NCBI GenBank assembly: GCA_963931055.1
Contig: OZ006987.1
Coordinates: 2,046,001 to 2,110,000 of the forward strand
From: Coprenecus sp949297365
GTDB lineage: Bacteria > Bacteroidota > Bacteroidia > Bacteroidales > UBA932
Direction: 5' to 3'
DNA: 64,000 nucleotides
Every line of letters begins with the position of its first letter. Positions within the stretch are counted from its first letter, which is position 1. The notes under the pieces are model-generated. The model ran no database searches, was not told the DNA's origin, and worked only from the letters and a program-made list of their open reading frames with translations. This document shows, piece by piece, positions 51,613-60,334 of the stretch. A program made the position numbers and the translations under genes.

Positions 51613-53178
51613 TCATTGTGAAATAATCCAGTCGCTGATGGTATGGGTGGCGGAGTCGAAGTTGACGGCGACACTGACTACGGGCAGGCCGCAGAGGGCG
51701 AACCGCTCCGGATACTGCTTGAGGTCGATCTGCTGCATGGCCGACTCCGCGCTCTTGTCCAGTTTCAGTTCTATCAGATATAGTTTCGTAGCGGTACGCA
51801 TGACCATGTCCACGCGGCCTTTAGGGGTACGCACCTCCACATCCACGTAGTACCCGAAAATGCTGAATATGACGTAGAACATCTGCTGCCAGTGCCCCTC
51901 GTAGTCCGTGTTGTCGGTGTAGGGGACAGTGGAGAGGAAGGTCTGGAGCAGTTGCAGGGCCTTATCCATGTCCTCATGGTATATGGCCTCGTACATCAGG
52001 GCTACAGTCGTGTTGCCCTTGCCTGCATTGTAGCCGAGATAGTTCGGCAGGAGGCTGCGCATCATGCCGATCCGGATCTCCCGGTTGGGGAAGTCGAGGG
52101 TGTACACTTCGGCGAACTCGCTGCCTTCCTTTATGGTGAGGTACCCGCTCTGATAGAGCAGGGGGGTTATACTTGTAAGTTTTTCCGAAGGAGCGTCGAA
52201 CTCATCAGCCGTTGCGCTGCCACCTCCAATCTCGGTGGGAGCCACGTGATATTTGCGGAGCATTTCAAGGAGATAGGTGGGTGTGCCGCTTCCGAACCAG
52301 TAGGAACGTATCTTCTTGTCTGCGAAAGCGTTCATCAGACTGTAAGGATTGTAGATGTCTGGCGAGGGCCATGTGAAATGATATCCGTCGTAATAGTCTT
52401 TCAACTTTTTCAGTAACTCTTTACGGCTCAGCTGCATCCTGTCCGCCATAAGGTCTATGTCCTCGCTCATCTGCGAGAGCATCTCCTCCTCAGTTATACC
52501 GCAGACGGCGGCATAGTCCGTGTCCATGCTGATATTCTTGATGTTGTTCAGCTCGCTGAAGATACTCAGCTGCGAGAACTTGGTGATGCCTGTCAGGAAG
52601 ACGAATCTCAGCCAGGGGTCGCAGGCCTTGAGCGGGCTGTAGAAATTGCGCATGACTTGGCGCAGCACCGGCAGGTCGCGCTCCTCGTGCATTACGTCCA
52701 GCAGCGGGGCGTCGTATTCGTCAATGAGCACCACTACCTGTAGGCCGGTCTGTTGTGAGGCACGTTTGATAAGTCCTGCGAGTCTGTCATTAAGCCCTGC
52801 TCCATCGGCAGATTTTCCATAGACATTCTCATAATCAAGTAGCTGCAGGCCAATCATAGTCTCCAGCTGTTCTTTCTCCATGTGCTTGGCCATGCTCATG
52901 TCGAAGTGCAGCACCGGGAACACCGTCCAGTCCTTCTCCAGTCCTTCGATAGCCAGTCCCCTGAACAGTTCCCTCCGTCCCTCGAAATAACTGTGCAGGG
53001 TGGAGACCAGCAGCGACTTGCCGAACCGTCTGGGACGGCTCAGAAAGATGTACTTGGCATCGGAGTTCGTCATGCGGTAGACATACTCGGTCTTGTCGAT
53101 GTACACGTAGTTCTTTCTCGTTCGGAGCTCCGAGAATGTCTGGAGTCCTATCGGGTAATATCTGCGGTCGTTGTCCAT
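51613..53178 (-). CDS. AAA-ATPase-like / DUF1703 PD-(D/E)XK nuclease-like protein
   Basis: 521 residues. The N-terminal AAA-like domain has the degenerate P-loop RPRRFGKSLLVSTL and the DExD-like VVVLIDEYDAPLLD. The C-terminal domain carries PD-(D/E)XK features: RVDMVMRTATKLYLIELKL (D...ExK). These AAA_like/DUF1703 proteins are expanded in Bacteroides and other gut anaerobes, often in many copies; they may be selfish or defence-like, but no role is established. A -7 TATCTTTG on the minus strand at 53208-53215 precedes it. Copy A of the cruciform repeat lies just past its stop. Confidence 0.88.
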   Translation of the reverse strand: MDNDRRYYPIGLQTFSELRTRKNYVYIDKTEYVYRMTNSDAKYIFLSRPRRFGKSLLVSTLHSYFEGRRELFRGLAIEGLEKDWTVFPVLHFDMSMAKHMEKEQLETMIGLQLLDYENVYGKSADGAGLNDRLAGLIKRASQQTGLQVVVLIDEYDAPLLDVMHEERDLPVLRQVMRNFYSPLKACDPWLRFVFLTGITKFSQLSIFSELNNIKNISMDTDYAAVCGITEEEMLSQMSEDIDLMADRMQLSRKELLKKLKDYYDGYHFTWPSPDIYNPYSLMNAFADKKIRSYWFGSGTPTYLLEMLRKYHVAPTEIGGGSATADEFDAPSEKLTSITPLLYQSGYLTIKEGSEFAEVYTLDFPNREIRIGMMRSLLPNYLGYNAGKGNTTVALMYEAIYHEDMDKALQLLQTFLSTVPYTDNTDYEGHWQQMFYVIFSIFGYYVDVEVRTPKGRVDMVMRTATKLYLIELKLDKSAESAMQQIDLKQYPERFALCGLPVVSVAVNFDSATHTISDWIISQ

Positions 53179-53238
53179 GGCATCAACAGTATCTGGGCGT
53201 TAACATACAAAGATACAAACTTTCCTCCAATCTAAAAG

Positions 53239-53268
53239 TTTGTCAATCGGTATAAATGACTATTTTTG
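53239..53268 (+). promoter_or_regulatory. Promoter of tmk operon
   Basis: TTTG at 53239-53242 and TATTTTTG at 53261-53268 with an 18-nt spacer. The predicted start near 53274 rules out an in-frame codon at 53266 and supports ATG 53293. Confidence 0.65.
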
Positions 53269-53292
53269 CAAAGTATCATCAAAAAGGAAGTC

Positions 53293-53961
53293 ATGCTTAT
53301 AGTAATAGAGGGCCTTGACGGTTCGGGTAAGTCCACTCAGGTGGCTCGGATGTCGGAATATCTGGCATCCAGGGACGGCCGCAGTCCGGAATACCTTCAT
53401 TTTCCACGTTTTGACGCTCCTGTTGTGGGCGATATGATTGCCCGTTTCCTGCGCGGGGAGTTCGGACGGATAGACCAGGTGCATCCGATGATAGTTGCCC
53501 TGCTCTTCGCTGAGGACCGCAGGGATGCCTCCGCAACGATACGCGGTTGGCTGGAAGAGGGGCGGACGGTGCTGCTGGACAGGTATGTGTATTCCAATAT
53601 CGCTTTCCAATGCGCCAAGACAGAGGATGAGTCCCGCTCTCTGGAACTTCAGCGGTGGATACTGGATACAGAATATGGTGTCTACGGCATTCCGCGTCCG
53701 GACTTGAATGTCTTCCTGGATGTGCCGGTCTCGTTCGTGCGGGAAAGGCTCTCCAATGTCAGGGAGGGCAGTGACAGGGAGTATCTGCACGGGGCCGAGG
53801 ATATTCATGAGGCGGATATGGCTTTCCAGAAAAGGGTGAGGGATGTCTATCTGCGTCTGTGCGCGTCGGATCCGGACTTCCGCAGGATTGAGTGTGTCGG
53901 TCCGGGCGGGGAGATGCTCTCCGCGGACGAGGTCTTTGAAAAGATAAGGGAGGTGTTATGA
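53293..53961 (+). CDS. tmk: Thymidylate kinase
   Basis: 222 residues, MLIVIEGLDGSGKST (P-loop), then FPRFDAPVVGDMI, LDRYVYSNIAFQCA (DRY/YSN region), a lid GSDREYLHGAEDIHEAD. It converts dTMP to dTDP. It overlaps the next gene by 4 bp and heads a probable four-gene operon. Confidence 0.93.
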   Translation: MLIVIEGLDGSGKSTQVARMSEYLASRDGRSPEYLHFPRFDAPVVGDMIARFLRGEFGRIDQVHPMIVALLFAEDRRDASATIRGWLEEGRTVLLDRYVYSNIAFQCAKTEDESRSLELQRWILDTEYGVYGIPRPDLNVFLDVPVSFVRERLSNVREGSDREYLHGAEDIHEADMAFQKRVRDVYLRLCASDPDFRRIECVGPGGEMLSADEVFEKIREVL

Positions 53962-55226
53962 GGTTCCTGAGAGTCTTGATGTTCTTGCTCCGTCTTGTCT
54001 TTGGAGTCACGTTTATCCTGTCCGGATTTTTCAAGCTGACCGATCCCGTGGGAACGGGACTGATAGTGGAGGAGTATCTGGGCGCACTTCATCTGAACTT
54101 CCTGCGGTTCGGAGCCGTACCTTTCGGGATGCTTCTGTCGCTGACGGAGTTCCTTATCGGTATTGCGGTGCTCATGTGCGTGAGGATGCGCGTTGCATCC
54201 ATTGCTGGTCTGGTCATGACGGTGTTTTTCACCATCCTGACTTTCTTCATGGCCCTGTATGATGCTATAGATGAGTGCGGCTGTTTCGGACAGGCTGTCA
54301 GTCTGAGCATGTGGGAGACATTTTTCAAGAACGTGGTGCTTCTGGTATGTATTGTCCCCATATTCCTGTTCCGGAAGAGATTCAAGCCGGTGGCTCCCGT
54401 GCCGGCGGAATGGACTTTCCTGGGCACATACGGATTTCTTGCGCTGCTGTGTTCCGTATATTCCTATATCAATATTCCTCTGCTGGATTTCGGCAATTTC
54501 AAGGTCGGTACCAACCTTTCGTCCAAACTTGACGCGATAGCCGACAACAATAATTTTGAGACTGTCTTTCTGTATGAGAAGGACGGGAGACAGGAATACT
54601 TCGCTATAGACAGCCTGCCCGGTTCGGACTGGAATTTTGTAAGTACCCATACACGTTATCTGGGCAATGAGGAGGACCTGCTGTTTGATATGACACTCTC
54701 GGATGCAAACGGTGAGATTATTACGGACGACATCATCAACTCGGACAGGCCTGTGTTCATATTCACAGTGTTCCGCCCTGCAGATCTGGACAGTGCGTAC
54801 TGGCATAAAGTCTCGGTATGTATGGACTCCATCGCGTATTACGGAGGCCGGAGCTATGTGGCTGTGCCGGTGCTGGATGCCGATGTGGATTCGGTGTCCG
54901 CGCATCATCCGGAAATAAGGCGGGCGATGGTGTCAGGCGATTATAAGACGCTGATATCCATGGTGCGCTCCAACGGAGGAGTCATACTTGTGGATGACGG
55001 TATCGCGGTGCGCAAATGGTCTGCATGGCGTTTTGATCCGGAGGACGTGGCCCGGACAGTCAGCCTGGATTCCGAGGAGATTACGGCCAGGGGCACTATT
55101 GCCCGGAGGCTGTTCTACGAGTCATCCATCCTGATATTGTTTCTTATCATCATCTTCTTCCGCTATGTCTGCGGTATAGTCTACGGTAAGCGTTACAGCA
55201 ATAAGAAGCACCATGTCCAGCCGTAG
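53958..55226 (+). CDS. BT_3928-like DoxX-type membrane protein
   Basis: 422 residues. The N-terminal DoxX/MauE-like part (about 1-145) has four membrane helices: VLMFLLRLVFGVTFILSGFFKLTDPVGTGL opens, and DECGCFGQAVSL is the conserved CxC loop. A middle periplasmic domain (about 175-370) follows, and a last membrane helix ends the protein (SSILILFLIIIFFRYVCGIVYG). This is the BT_3928 family, of unknown function, possibly redox-linked by the CGC pair. It overlaps tmk by 4 bp and the permease gene by 14 bp. Confidence 0.87.
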   Translation: MRFLRVLMFLLRLVFGVTFILSGFFKLTDPVGTGLIVEEYLGALHLNFLRFGAVPFGMLLSLTEFLIGIAVLMCVRMRVASIAGLVMTVFFTILTFFMALYDAIDECGCFGQAVSLSMWETFFKNVVLLVCIVPIFLFRKRFKPVAPVPAEWTFLGTYGFLALLCSVYSYINIPLLDFGNFKVGTNLSSKLDAIADNNNFETVFLYEKDGRQEYFAIDSLPGSDWNFVSTHTRYLGNEEDLLFDMTLSDANGEIITDDIINSDRPVFIFTVFRPADLDSAYWHKVSVCMDSIAYYGGRSYVAVPVLDADVDSVSAHHPEIRRAMVSGDYKTLISMVRSNGGVILVDDGIAVRKWSAWRFDPEDVARTVSLDSEEITARGTIARRLFYESSILILFLIIIFFRYVCGIVYGKRYSNKKHHVQP

Positions 55227-56232
55227 CCGCCGCATATATGCCATACTGTTGCCTCTGCTGGCCGTACTGGCTGCGGGCAATCTGTTTTACGGTGCCGTGC
55301 CGGTGCCGCCGTCGGCCGTATGGAAAGTACTTACTGGCGGGGATGCCGGCAATCCGGCCTGGGTGGTGATCCTTACCAGCTCCCGTCTTCCGCAGATGAT
55401 TACGGCCCTGCTGGCCGGAGCCGCCCTGGCCGTGAGCGGTCTGCTGCTCCAGACCCTTTTCCGCAATCCGCTGGCCGGTCCTTCCATCCTGGGCATAAGC
55501 GACGGTGCCAATCTGGGTGTTGCATTGGTGATGCTGGCCTTCGGGGGTACTGTCGGCTCTCTCGGAGGCTACTTGGCCACGGTGGCCGGAGCCATGCTCG
55601 GTGCCTGCATAATACTGGCGGTGATTGTATTCTTTTCCAGGAAAGTGTCCAGCAGCGTGATGCTTTTGATAGTAGGTATAATGGTCGGCTATCTGGTGTC
55701 TTCCTGCATCTCCATTCTGAACTACTACGCATCTGCCGACAAGGTGAGGCAGTTCGTGATGTGGGGCATGGGGGACTTCTCGGCGGTGTCCCCGGCCAGG
55801 CTGCCCTTGTTCGCTGCAGTGTCGCTGGCCGGCCTTGTATTTTCATTTATGCTGGTAAAGCCGCTCAATGCCCTGCTGCTCGGGGAAAAATATGCCGCCA
55901 ATCTGGGCGTCAACATCACGGCGGCCAGGATGAGCGTGCTTATATGCACCGGCCTGATGACGGCCGTGGTGACGGCATTCTGCGGCCCGATATCCTTCAT
56001 CGGCCTGGCGGTGCCGCATATCGCCCGTCTGCTGACCGGTACCTCCGACCACCGCGTACTGGTGCCGGCGACCATGCTCTCGGGAGCCTGCATTGCCCTT
56101 GTCTGCAACATGCTCACAGTCATTCCCGGGACCGGTACACTGCTTCCGCTCAACGCCGTGACACCCCTGTTCGGTGCGCCTGTCATCATATATGTCATAG
56201 TCAACCGTAAGAACATCCAATATTTCAACTGA
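55213..56232 (+). CDS. FecCD/BtuC-type ABC importer permease
   Basis: 339 residues with about ten helices. The family phrases are VSGLLLQTLFRNPLAGPSILGISDGANLGVAL, MWGMGDFSAVSPARL, LGVNITAARMSVLICTGLMTAVVTAFCGPISFIGLAVPHIARLLTG and the ending VTPLFGAPVIIYVIV. It imports corrinoid, haem or iron-chelate with the neighbouring ATPase. Its start lies inside the end of the DoxX-like gene. Confidence 0.92.
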   Translation: MSSRSRRIYAILLPLLAVLAAGNLFYGAVPVPPSAVWKVLTGGDAGNPAWVVILTSSRLPQMITALLAGAALAVSGLLLQTLFRNPLAGPSILGISDGANLGVALVMLAFGGTVGSLGGYLATVAGAMLGACIILAVIVFFSRKVSSSVMLLIVGIMVGYLVSSCISILNYYASADKVRQFVMWGMGDFSAVSPARLPLFAAVSLAGLVFSFMLVKPLNALLLGEKYAANLGVNITAARMSVLICTGLMTAVVTAFCGPISFIGLAVPHIARLLTGTSDHRVLVPATMLSGACIALVCNMLTVIPGTGTLLPLNAVTPLFGAPVIIYVIVNRKNIQYFN

Positions 56233-56233
56233 T

Positions 56234-57253
56234 ATGGAGCAGTCAGCAGTATCCGCGCAGCATCTGGCCATAGGCTACTCTCTGGGCAAGGGAGGTTGCA
56301 AGACCGTCCACCCGTGTGTGGATTTTACCCTTAACCTCGGAGAACTGACTTCCCTAATAGGGCTCAACGGTGCCGGTAAGTCTACTCTGATCAAGACACT
56401 GTGCCGGTTCCAGCCTCCTGTGGGGGGGGCGGTGTCCGTGCTGGGAAAAGATGTGCGGGAGTATGCTCCGCACGAGTTCGCCCTGACAGTGGGAGTGGTG
56501 CTTACGGACCGTACCAACGCCGGCGGACTTACGGTACGCGAACTGGTTTCTCTCGGCCGGCAGCCCCATACGGGCTTTCTGGGGCATCTGGGAGACAGGG
56601 ACAGGATTGTGGTGTCGGCTGCGATGGACTCTGTCGGGATATCCCATAAGGCTGGCAGCTATGTCTCGGAACTTTCGGACGGCGAGCGGCAGCGGGCGAT
56701 GATAGCCAAGGCTCTGGCCCAGGAATGCCCGGTCATCGTGCTGGACGAGCCGACGGCCTTTCTGGATGTGGCCAGCCGTATCGAGACCATGTCGCTGCTG
56801 CATGAGACGGCCCGTCGTCAGCACAAGGCCGTGCTGCTCTCGACTCACGATATCGACAATGCCCTGATATTCTCCGACCGTCTGCTGCTCTTGCCGGCCG
56901 GCGGTGCGCCTGTCGTTTCCGGCTCTCCGGAGGATCTGGTGCTGGACGGCAGCCTGAAAGCGTTCTTCGGTCAGCGCGGCATGAACTTCGATGTACGGTC
57001 GGGGCAGCTGTCGTCAGGTGTGTCCGGTCCCGAAGTAGGCGTGGACGGGGACGGCCTCACTGCCAGGTGGACTGCCAATGCCCTGGCCCGCAACGGATTC
57101 ACTCCGGTGCTTCCGGCAGGCGGCATCCCCTGTGTACGCTGTCTGTCGCCGACCTGTCTGGAGGTCTCTCATCCCGGCTCGGCAACATCCGTCACCGTCT
57201 CCTGCATCTCGCAGGCGGTGTCGCTTCTTATCGATTACAAGGGCTTGAAGTAG
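56234..57253 (+). CDS. FecE/BtuD-type ABC ATPase with C-terminal extension
   Basis: 339 residues. Walker A LNGAGKSTLIKTL, signature ELSDGERQRAMIAKAL, Walker B CPVIVLDEPTAFLD, and STHD H-loop. After the standard end near residue 255 there are about 80 extra residues (GLTARWTANALARNGFTPVL...LIDYKGLK) that form a small alpha/beta module seen in other Bacteroidetes FecE-like ATPases; the role is unknown. One base separates it from the permease gene. Its 3' end overlaps the convergent binding-protein gene by 19 bp. Confidence 0.91.
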   Translation: MEQSAVSAQHLAIGYSLGKGGCKTVHPCVDFTLNLGELTSLIGLNGAGKSTLIKTLCRFQPPVGGAVSVLGKDVREYAPHEFALTVGVVLTDRTNAGGLTVRELVSLGRQPHTGFLGHLGDRDRIVVSAAMDSVGISHKAGSYVSELSDGERQRAMIAKALAQECPVIVLDEPTAFLDVASRIETMSLLHETARRQHKAVLLSTHDIDNALIFSDRLLLLPAGGAPVVSGSPEDLVLDGSLKAFFGQRGMNFDVRSGQLSSGVSGPEVGVDGDGLTARWTANALARNGFTPVLPAGGIPCVRCLSPTCLEVSHPGSATSVTVSCISQAVSLLIDYKGLK

Positions 57254-58383
57254 CGTGCTTCTCGGCCTGGGAAGAGGTCGGGATGGAAGACGGCGGCCAG
57301 GTCCTCCAGAATCCATGCCGGGTGGAGCACGATGTCGTCGTAGTATGTAGAAGAATAAGTGTTGCAGCCGAATATGTGCTGCTGCCTGAAAGCCCGGAAC
57401 TCTGAGTAGAGCCGGTATTCGGCTTTGAGAGATGCGTATGTCATAGGCTGCGGGCTCCAGTACTTGAGCACCCAGATGTCGGCGTCGATACCCTTGCTGA
57501 GAACACTTTCGAACGACATATTGACATTGGCGGCGGAGGTATTGCCGCTGAAGATGTAGTCGGCTCCGGCATCGCTGTACATGCGGGCCATGTAGCTGCC
57601 TCCTCCGGGAACGTCCCAGGAGGCTCCGTACTTGCGCTCGGCCAGGAGGGTAGGACGGTGTGAGTCTCCGCCGTTATCCTCGATGTGTCTTGAAACGGTA
57701 TCCCTGATGCGGTTGTATTCGGTCTCGGCCTCAAGGAAGAGGGAATCGGCCCTGTCGGGACAGCCGAGCAGCAGGCCGAACAGCCTGACCCATTCGGTCC
57801 GGCCAAGAGGCAGATTCTCCATGTAGTCGGCGGCCTCGATGATGGGAATCCCGAGCTTGCCGGCCGCTCCGTAGTTGCTGTTCTGAAATGGCGAGGCGAT
57901 GATGACCTGCCCGCCGGCATCGGCTATCCGCTCCACGCTGGGGGAGACTGAGCTGCCGCAGTCGGTGATGCGTCCTCCGGCCACTCCGTCGAGTACTGCC
58001 TTGCAGGTCATGTACTCCGGCTCGCATACTCCGGTGATGCGGTCTGTCTCTCCGAGTGCGTCGATTATCGAGGCATGTACCGAAGAGTAGACGATGATCC
58101 GATCGATAGGGGTGCGTATCAATGTGCCTTGAGGCAGGTCTGCCGGTATGGCATTGCCTTCAGGTATGAGGATGTACCGGTGCAGTATCCTGGCGGTGTC
58201 CCAGGGATTGGTGATTTCGGCCACTGAGTAGCCGTCGCAGCCGGTGATGCTCAGGTACTGCGCATACCGCATCACTGCTTTCTCTCCGTCCGCCGCTCCG
58301 TTCCCGCCTCCTCCGCAAGACAGAAGCACCATGGCCAGCACAACCGCCGCCGATATCCTTATTGCCGTTCTTTTCATATCCAT
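57235..58383 (-). CDS. FepB/BtuF-type ABC substrate-binding lipoprotein
   Basis: 382 residues from ATG 58383 (MDMKRTAIRISAAVVLAMVLLSC, lipoprotein Cys23); ATG 58377 is equally possible. A frame extension to 58761 has no signal and overlaps the divergent transporter gene. The two-lobe helical-backbone binding fold is seen: RIIVYSSVHASIIDALGETDRITGVCEPEYM, PSVERIADAGGQVIIASPFQNSNYG, and a C-terminal lobe DIWVLKYWSPQPMTYASLKAEYR. It should feed the FecCD-type importer on the other strand, whose ATPase gene it overlaps by 19 bp. The ligand is unknown; corrinoid, haem and siderophore are all possible. Confidence 0.88.
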   Translation of the reverse strand: MDMKRTAIRISAAVVLAMVLLSCGGGGNGAADGEKAVMRYAQYLSITGCDGYSVAEITNPWDTARILHRYILIPEGNAIPADLPQGTLIRTPIDRIIVYSSVHASIIDALGETDRITGVCEPEYMTCKAVLDGVAGGRITDCGSSVSPSVERIADAGGQVIIASPFQNSNYGAAGKLGIPIIEAADYMENLPLGRTEWVRLFGLLLGCPDRADSLFLEAETEYNRIRDTVSRHIEDNGGDSHRPTLLAERKYGASWDVPGGGSYMARMYSDAGADYIFSGNTSAANVNMSFESVLSKGIDADIWVLKYWSPQPMTYASLKAEYRLYSEFRAFRQQHIFGCNTYSSTYYDDIVLHPAWILEDLAAVFHPDLFPGREARYFKPL

Positions 58384-58490
58384 TTTAATATGTCTGCAAA
58401 TATATCCACGCATGGCATTTGCGCAAAATATAATTTCATAATCCGCGGAAATGGGATTTTTGAGCGCACTTGCGCAGATTACAACCGGGA

Positions 58491-58522
58491 TTTGGATTTG
58501 TTCTGCAGGTAGAGTATATTTG
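58491..58522 (+). promoter_or_regulatory. Promoter of the cation diffusion facilitator gene
   Basis: TTTG at 58491-58494 and TATATTTG at 58515-58522 with a 20-nt spacer, a perfect Bacteroidetes promoter. The start near 58528 supports ATG 58541 over an earlier in-frame ATG at 58451. Confidence 0.78.
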
Positions 58523-58540
58523 CAGGCTTGGAAACAGAAT

Positions 58541-59458
58541 ATGGGAAAGGACAGCCATAAAACGGTGGAGAGGCAGATACTGACGGCATCGTATGTCAGC
58601 ATCATAGGCAACGGTCTGTTGTCGGTGGCCAAGATCGTGACAGGTGTGATAAGCGGCAGTTCCGCTGTGGTGGGAGACGGTATCGACTCAGCGTCAGACG
58701 TGGCGGTGTCGATAGTGATGATAGTGGCGGCCAAGGTCATGGGCCGCCGTCCCAACCGCAAGTATGTCTACGGATATGCCAAGGCGGAGTCGATAGCCAC
58801 CAAGATACTGTCGATGCTGATATTCTTCGCCGGAGCGGAGATGCTGATTTCCGCCGTGGAGCATCTGTTCTCACATGATGAGAAAGTGATGCCGGGAGCC
58901 CTGGCCATATATGTGACCGTTTTATCGATAGTCTGCAAGCTGCTGCTCTCGCTGTATCAGACCAGGGTAGGAAAGCGTACCGGCTCATCCATGCTGACGG
59001 CCAACGGGGTCAATATGCGCAACGACGTGATTATCTCGCTGAGCGTGCTTGTAGGCCTGTTCTTCTCGTTCATCCTCGACATGCCTGTGCTGGATTCGGT
59101 TACGGCCCTGCTGGTGAGCCTTTTCATCATCCGCTCGGCCATCAGGATATTCATGGACTCCAACGTGGAACTTATGGATGGCGTGAAGGACGAGTCTGTC
59201 TATCAGAGGATATTCGATGCCATAAGCAAGGTGGACGGAGTCAGCAATCCGCACAGGGTCCGCTCCCGCAGTATCGGCGGCAAATATATGATTACCCTCG
59301 ACGTGGAGGCGGACGGCGGGATGACTCTCAACCAGGCCCACGCCCTCTCCAACCAGATCGAGCAGAATATCCGGGACAATATCCCCGAAGTCTACGATAT
59401 AGTGGTCCACATCGAGCCTACCGGTACATGCCCCGAGGACACCTTCGGCATCAAATAA
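58541..59458 (+). CDS. Cation diffusion facilitator (CDF) family transporter
   Basis: 305 residues starting MGKDSHKTVERQILTASYVSIIGNGLL. Six helices carry the zinc-site pattern GDGIDSASD (HxxxD-like with Asp) and a second MRNDVIISLSVL segment (NxxxD). The C-terminal cytosolic domain has the ferredoxin-like fold (VDGVSNPHRVRSRSIGGKYMITLDVEADGGMTLNQAHALSNQIEQNI). It exports zinc, manganese, iron or cobalt by proton exchange. The start is set by the promoter. It is divergent from the binding-protein gene. Confidence 0.92.
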   Translation: MGKDSHKTVERQILTASYVSIIGNGLLSVAKIVTGVISGSSAVVGDGIDSASDVAVSIVMIVAAKVMGRRPNRKYVYGYAKAESIATKILSMLIFFAGAEMLISAVEHLFSHDEKVMPGALAIYVTVLSIVCKLLLSLYQTRVGKRTGSSMLTANGVNMRNDVIISLSVLVGLFFSFILDMPVLDSVTALLVSLFIIRSAIRIFMDSNVELMDGVKDESVYQRIFDAISKVDGVSNPHRVRSRSIGGKYMITLDVEADGGMTLNQAHALSNQIEQNIRDNIPEVYDIVVHIEPTGTCPEDTFGIK

Positions 59459-59510
59459 CCGCCGCCGCACTTCCCACTTCCTGCCAAGGCCTGCTCCCCC
59501 TATATCCCTT

Positions 59511-59765
59511 TTCCGCAACGGCAGAGAATTGCGGAAAACGCTGCCGTTGTGGAAGGGTCCGGAAATGCACACCGCCTCCACAGGCATTCTGAGCCGCATT
59601 CACCGCTTCTCCCTTTTCCGCAACGGCAGTGAATCACGGGAAATGCTGCCGTTGTGGATAGGCCCGGAAGCGCATACCACCACTACAAGCGTTCTGAGCC
59701 GCATTCACCGCTTCTCCCTGTTCCGCAACGGCAGAGAATTGCGGAAAACGCTGCCGTTGTGGGCA
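59511..59765 (+). repeat. Tandem 105-bp repeats with internal hairpin (2.4 copies)
   Basis: Unit starts TTCCGCAACGGCAG at 59511, 59616 and 59721, an exact 105-bp period. Each unit begins with a stem CCGCAACGGCAG ... CTGCCGTTGTGG and ends GAGCCGCATTCACCGCTTCTCCC. The last copy stops after the hairpin at about 59765. The copies differ by scattered substitutions, so they are not recent duplicates. Although 105 is a multiple of 3 and one frame reads a 35-residue repeat, no gene start or signal supports coding. Confidence 0.88.
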
Positions 59766-60240
59766 CAGCCGTGTGATGAAGGTGTGGAGGCGGCAGGGCA
59801 GGATTTCCAACGTCTCCCGTGGGCTGAGTCCGGGATGGAGGCTATCTGATGAATGAGTGTGGGATTTATCCGCTTTATCCGGTTTTTATCCGCTCTGGAT
59901 TGGGTGCTGGTGTGCTCAGGCGGACGGGAATGGGTGAGTTTGTGGAATTTATCGGGGCGTGGCGGAGTTTGTCCGGATATTTTTTGTAGCTTTGTGGCCA
60001 AAGTAGAATTTCTTTGATGAGCGGTGTCGGTCATATAGTTAGTGCGTGTAGTGCGGAGGGAGCCGGATTTCTTAATAAATATTTGGAAATCCGGGAAAAT
60101 CGTGTAAACACACATACACACACAGGGCTCGCGCGTCAAGATACTGCAAATCATTTAATCCACAAACACTTAGCGGAAAATTTACATCTCCCGCAGACCT
60201 CACCGCCACGCAGCAACGCGCAGGCGGGCATACTTCATAT
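59766..60240 (+). other. Upstream region and long leader of the fimbrial operon
   Basis: No gene seen. A weak promoter (TTTG 59968-59971, 15 nt, TAGCTTTG 59987-59994) would give a leader of about 330 nt. The region contains several TTATCCG(C/G) runs near 59868-59900 and a CA-rich run near 60105-60125. Confidence 0.45.
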
Positions 60241-60298
60241 CCCCCGGCTGCATACAGTGCAAGGCAAAGCCGTGCCTGTATGTCACCGGGGCTTTTTG
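60241..60298 (+). terminator. Strong hairpin with T-tract in the fimbrial operon leader
   Basis: CCCCGG (60242-60247) pairs with CCGGGG (60286-60291); CATACAG (60251-60257) with CTGTATG (60276-60282); GCAAGGC with GCCGTGC inside; then CTTTTTG. It lies 37 nt before the first fimbrial gene, so it would end or attenuate transcription entering the operon. Confidence 0.7.
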
Positions 60299-60334
60299 TA
60301 TCCAACAGCAAACCGATAAACCAAATATGAATAT

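Noticed and set aside
58384..58761. N-terminal extension of the binding-protein frame
   Set aside because: It has no signal sequence, overlaps the CDF transporter gene and its promoter on the other strand, and the lipobox near 58383 sets the start.
59511..59765. CRISPR array
   Set aside because: Units are contiguous 105-bp tandem copies without unique spacers of constant length, and no cas genes are nearby.
59529..59849. Frame with a 35-residue repeat (LFRNGRELRKTLPLW...)
   Set aside because: Caused by the 105-bp unit being a multiple of three. No promoter, ribosome site or known family; the hairpins explain the sequence better as non-coding repeats.
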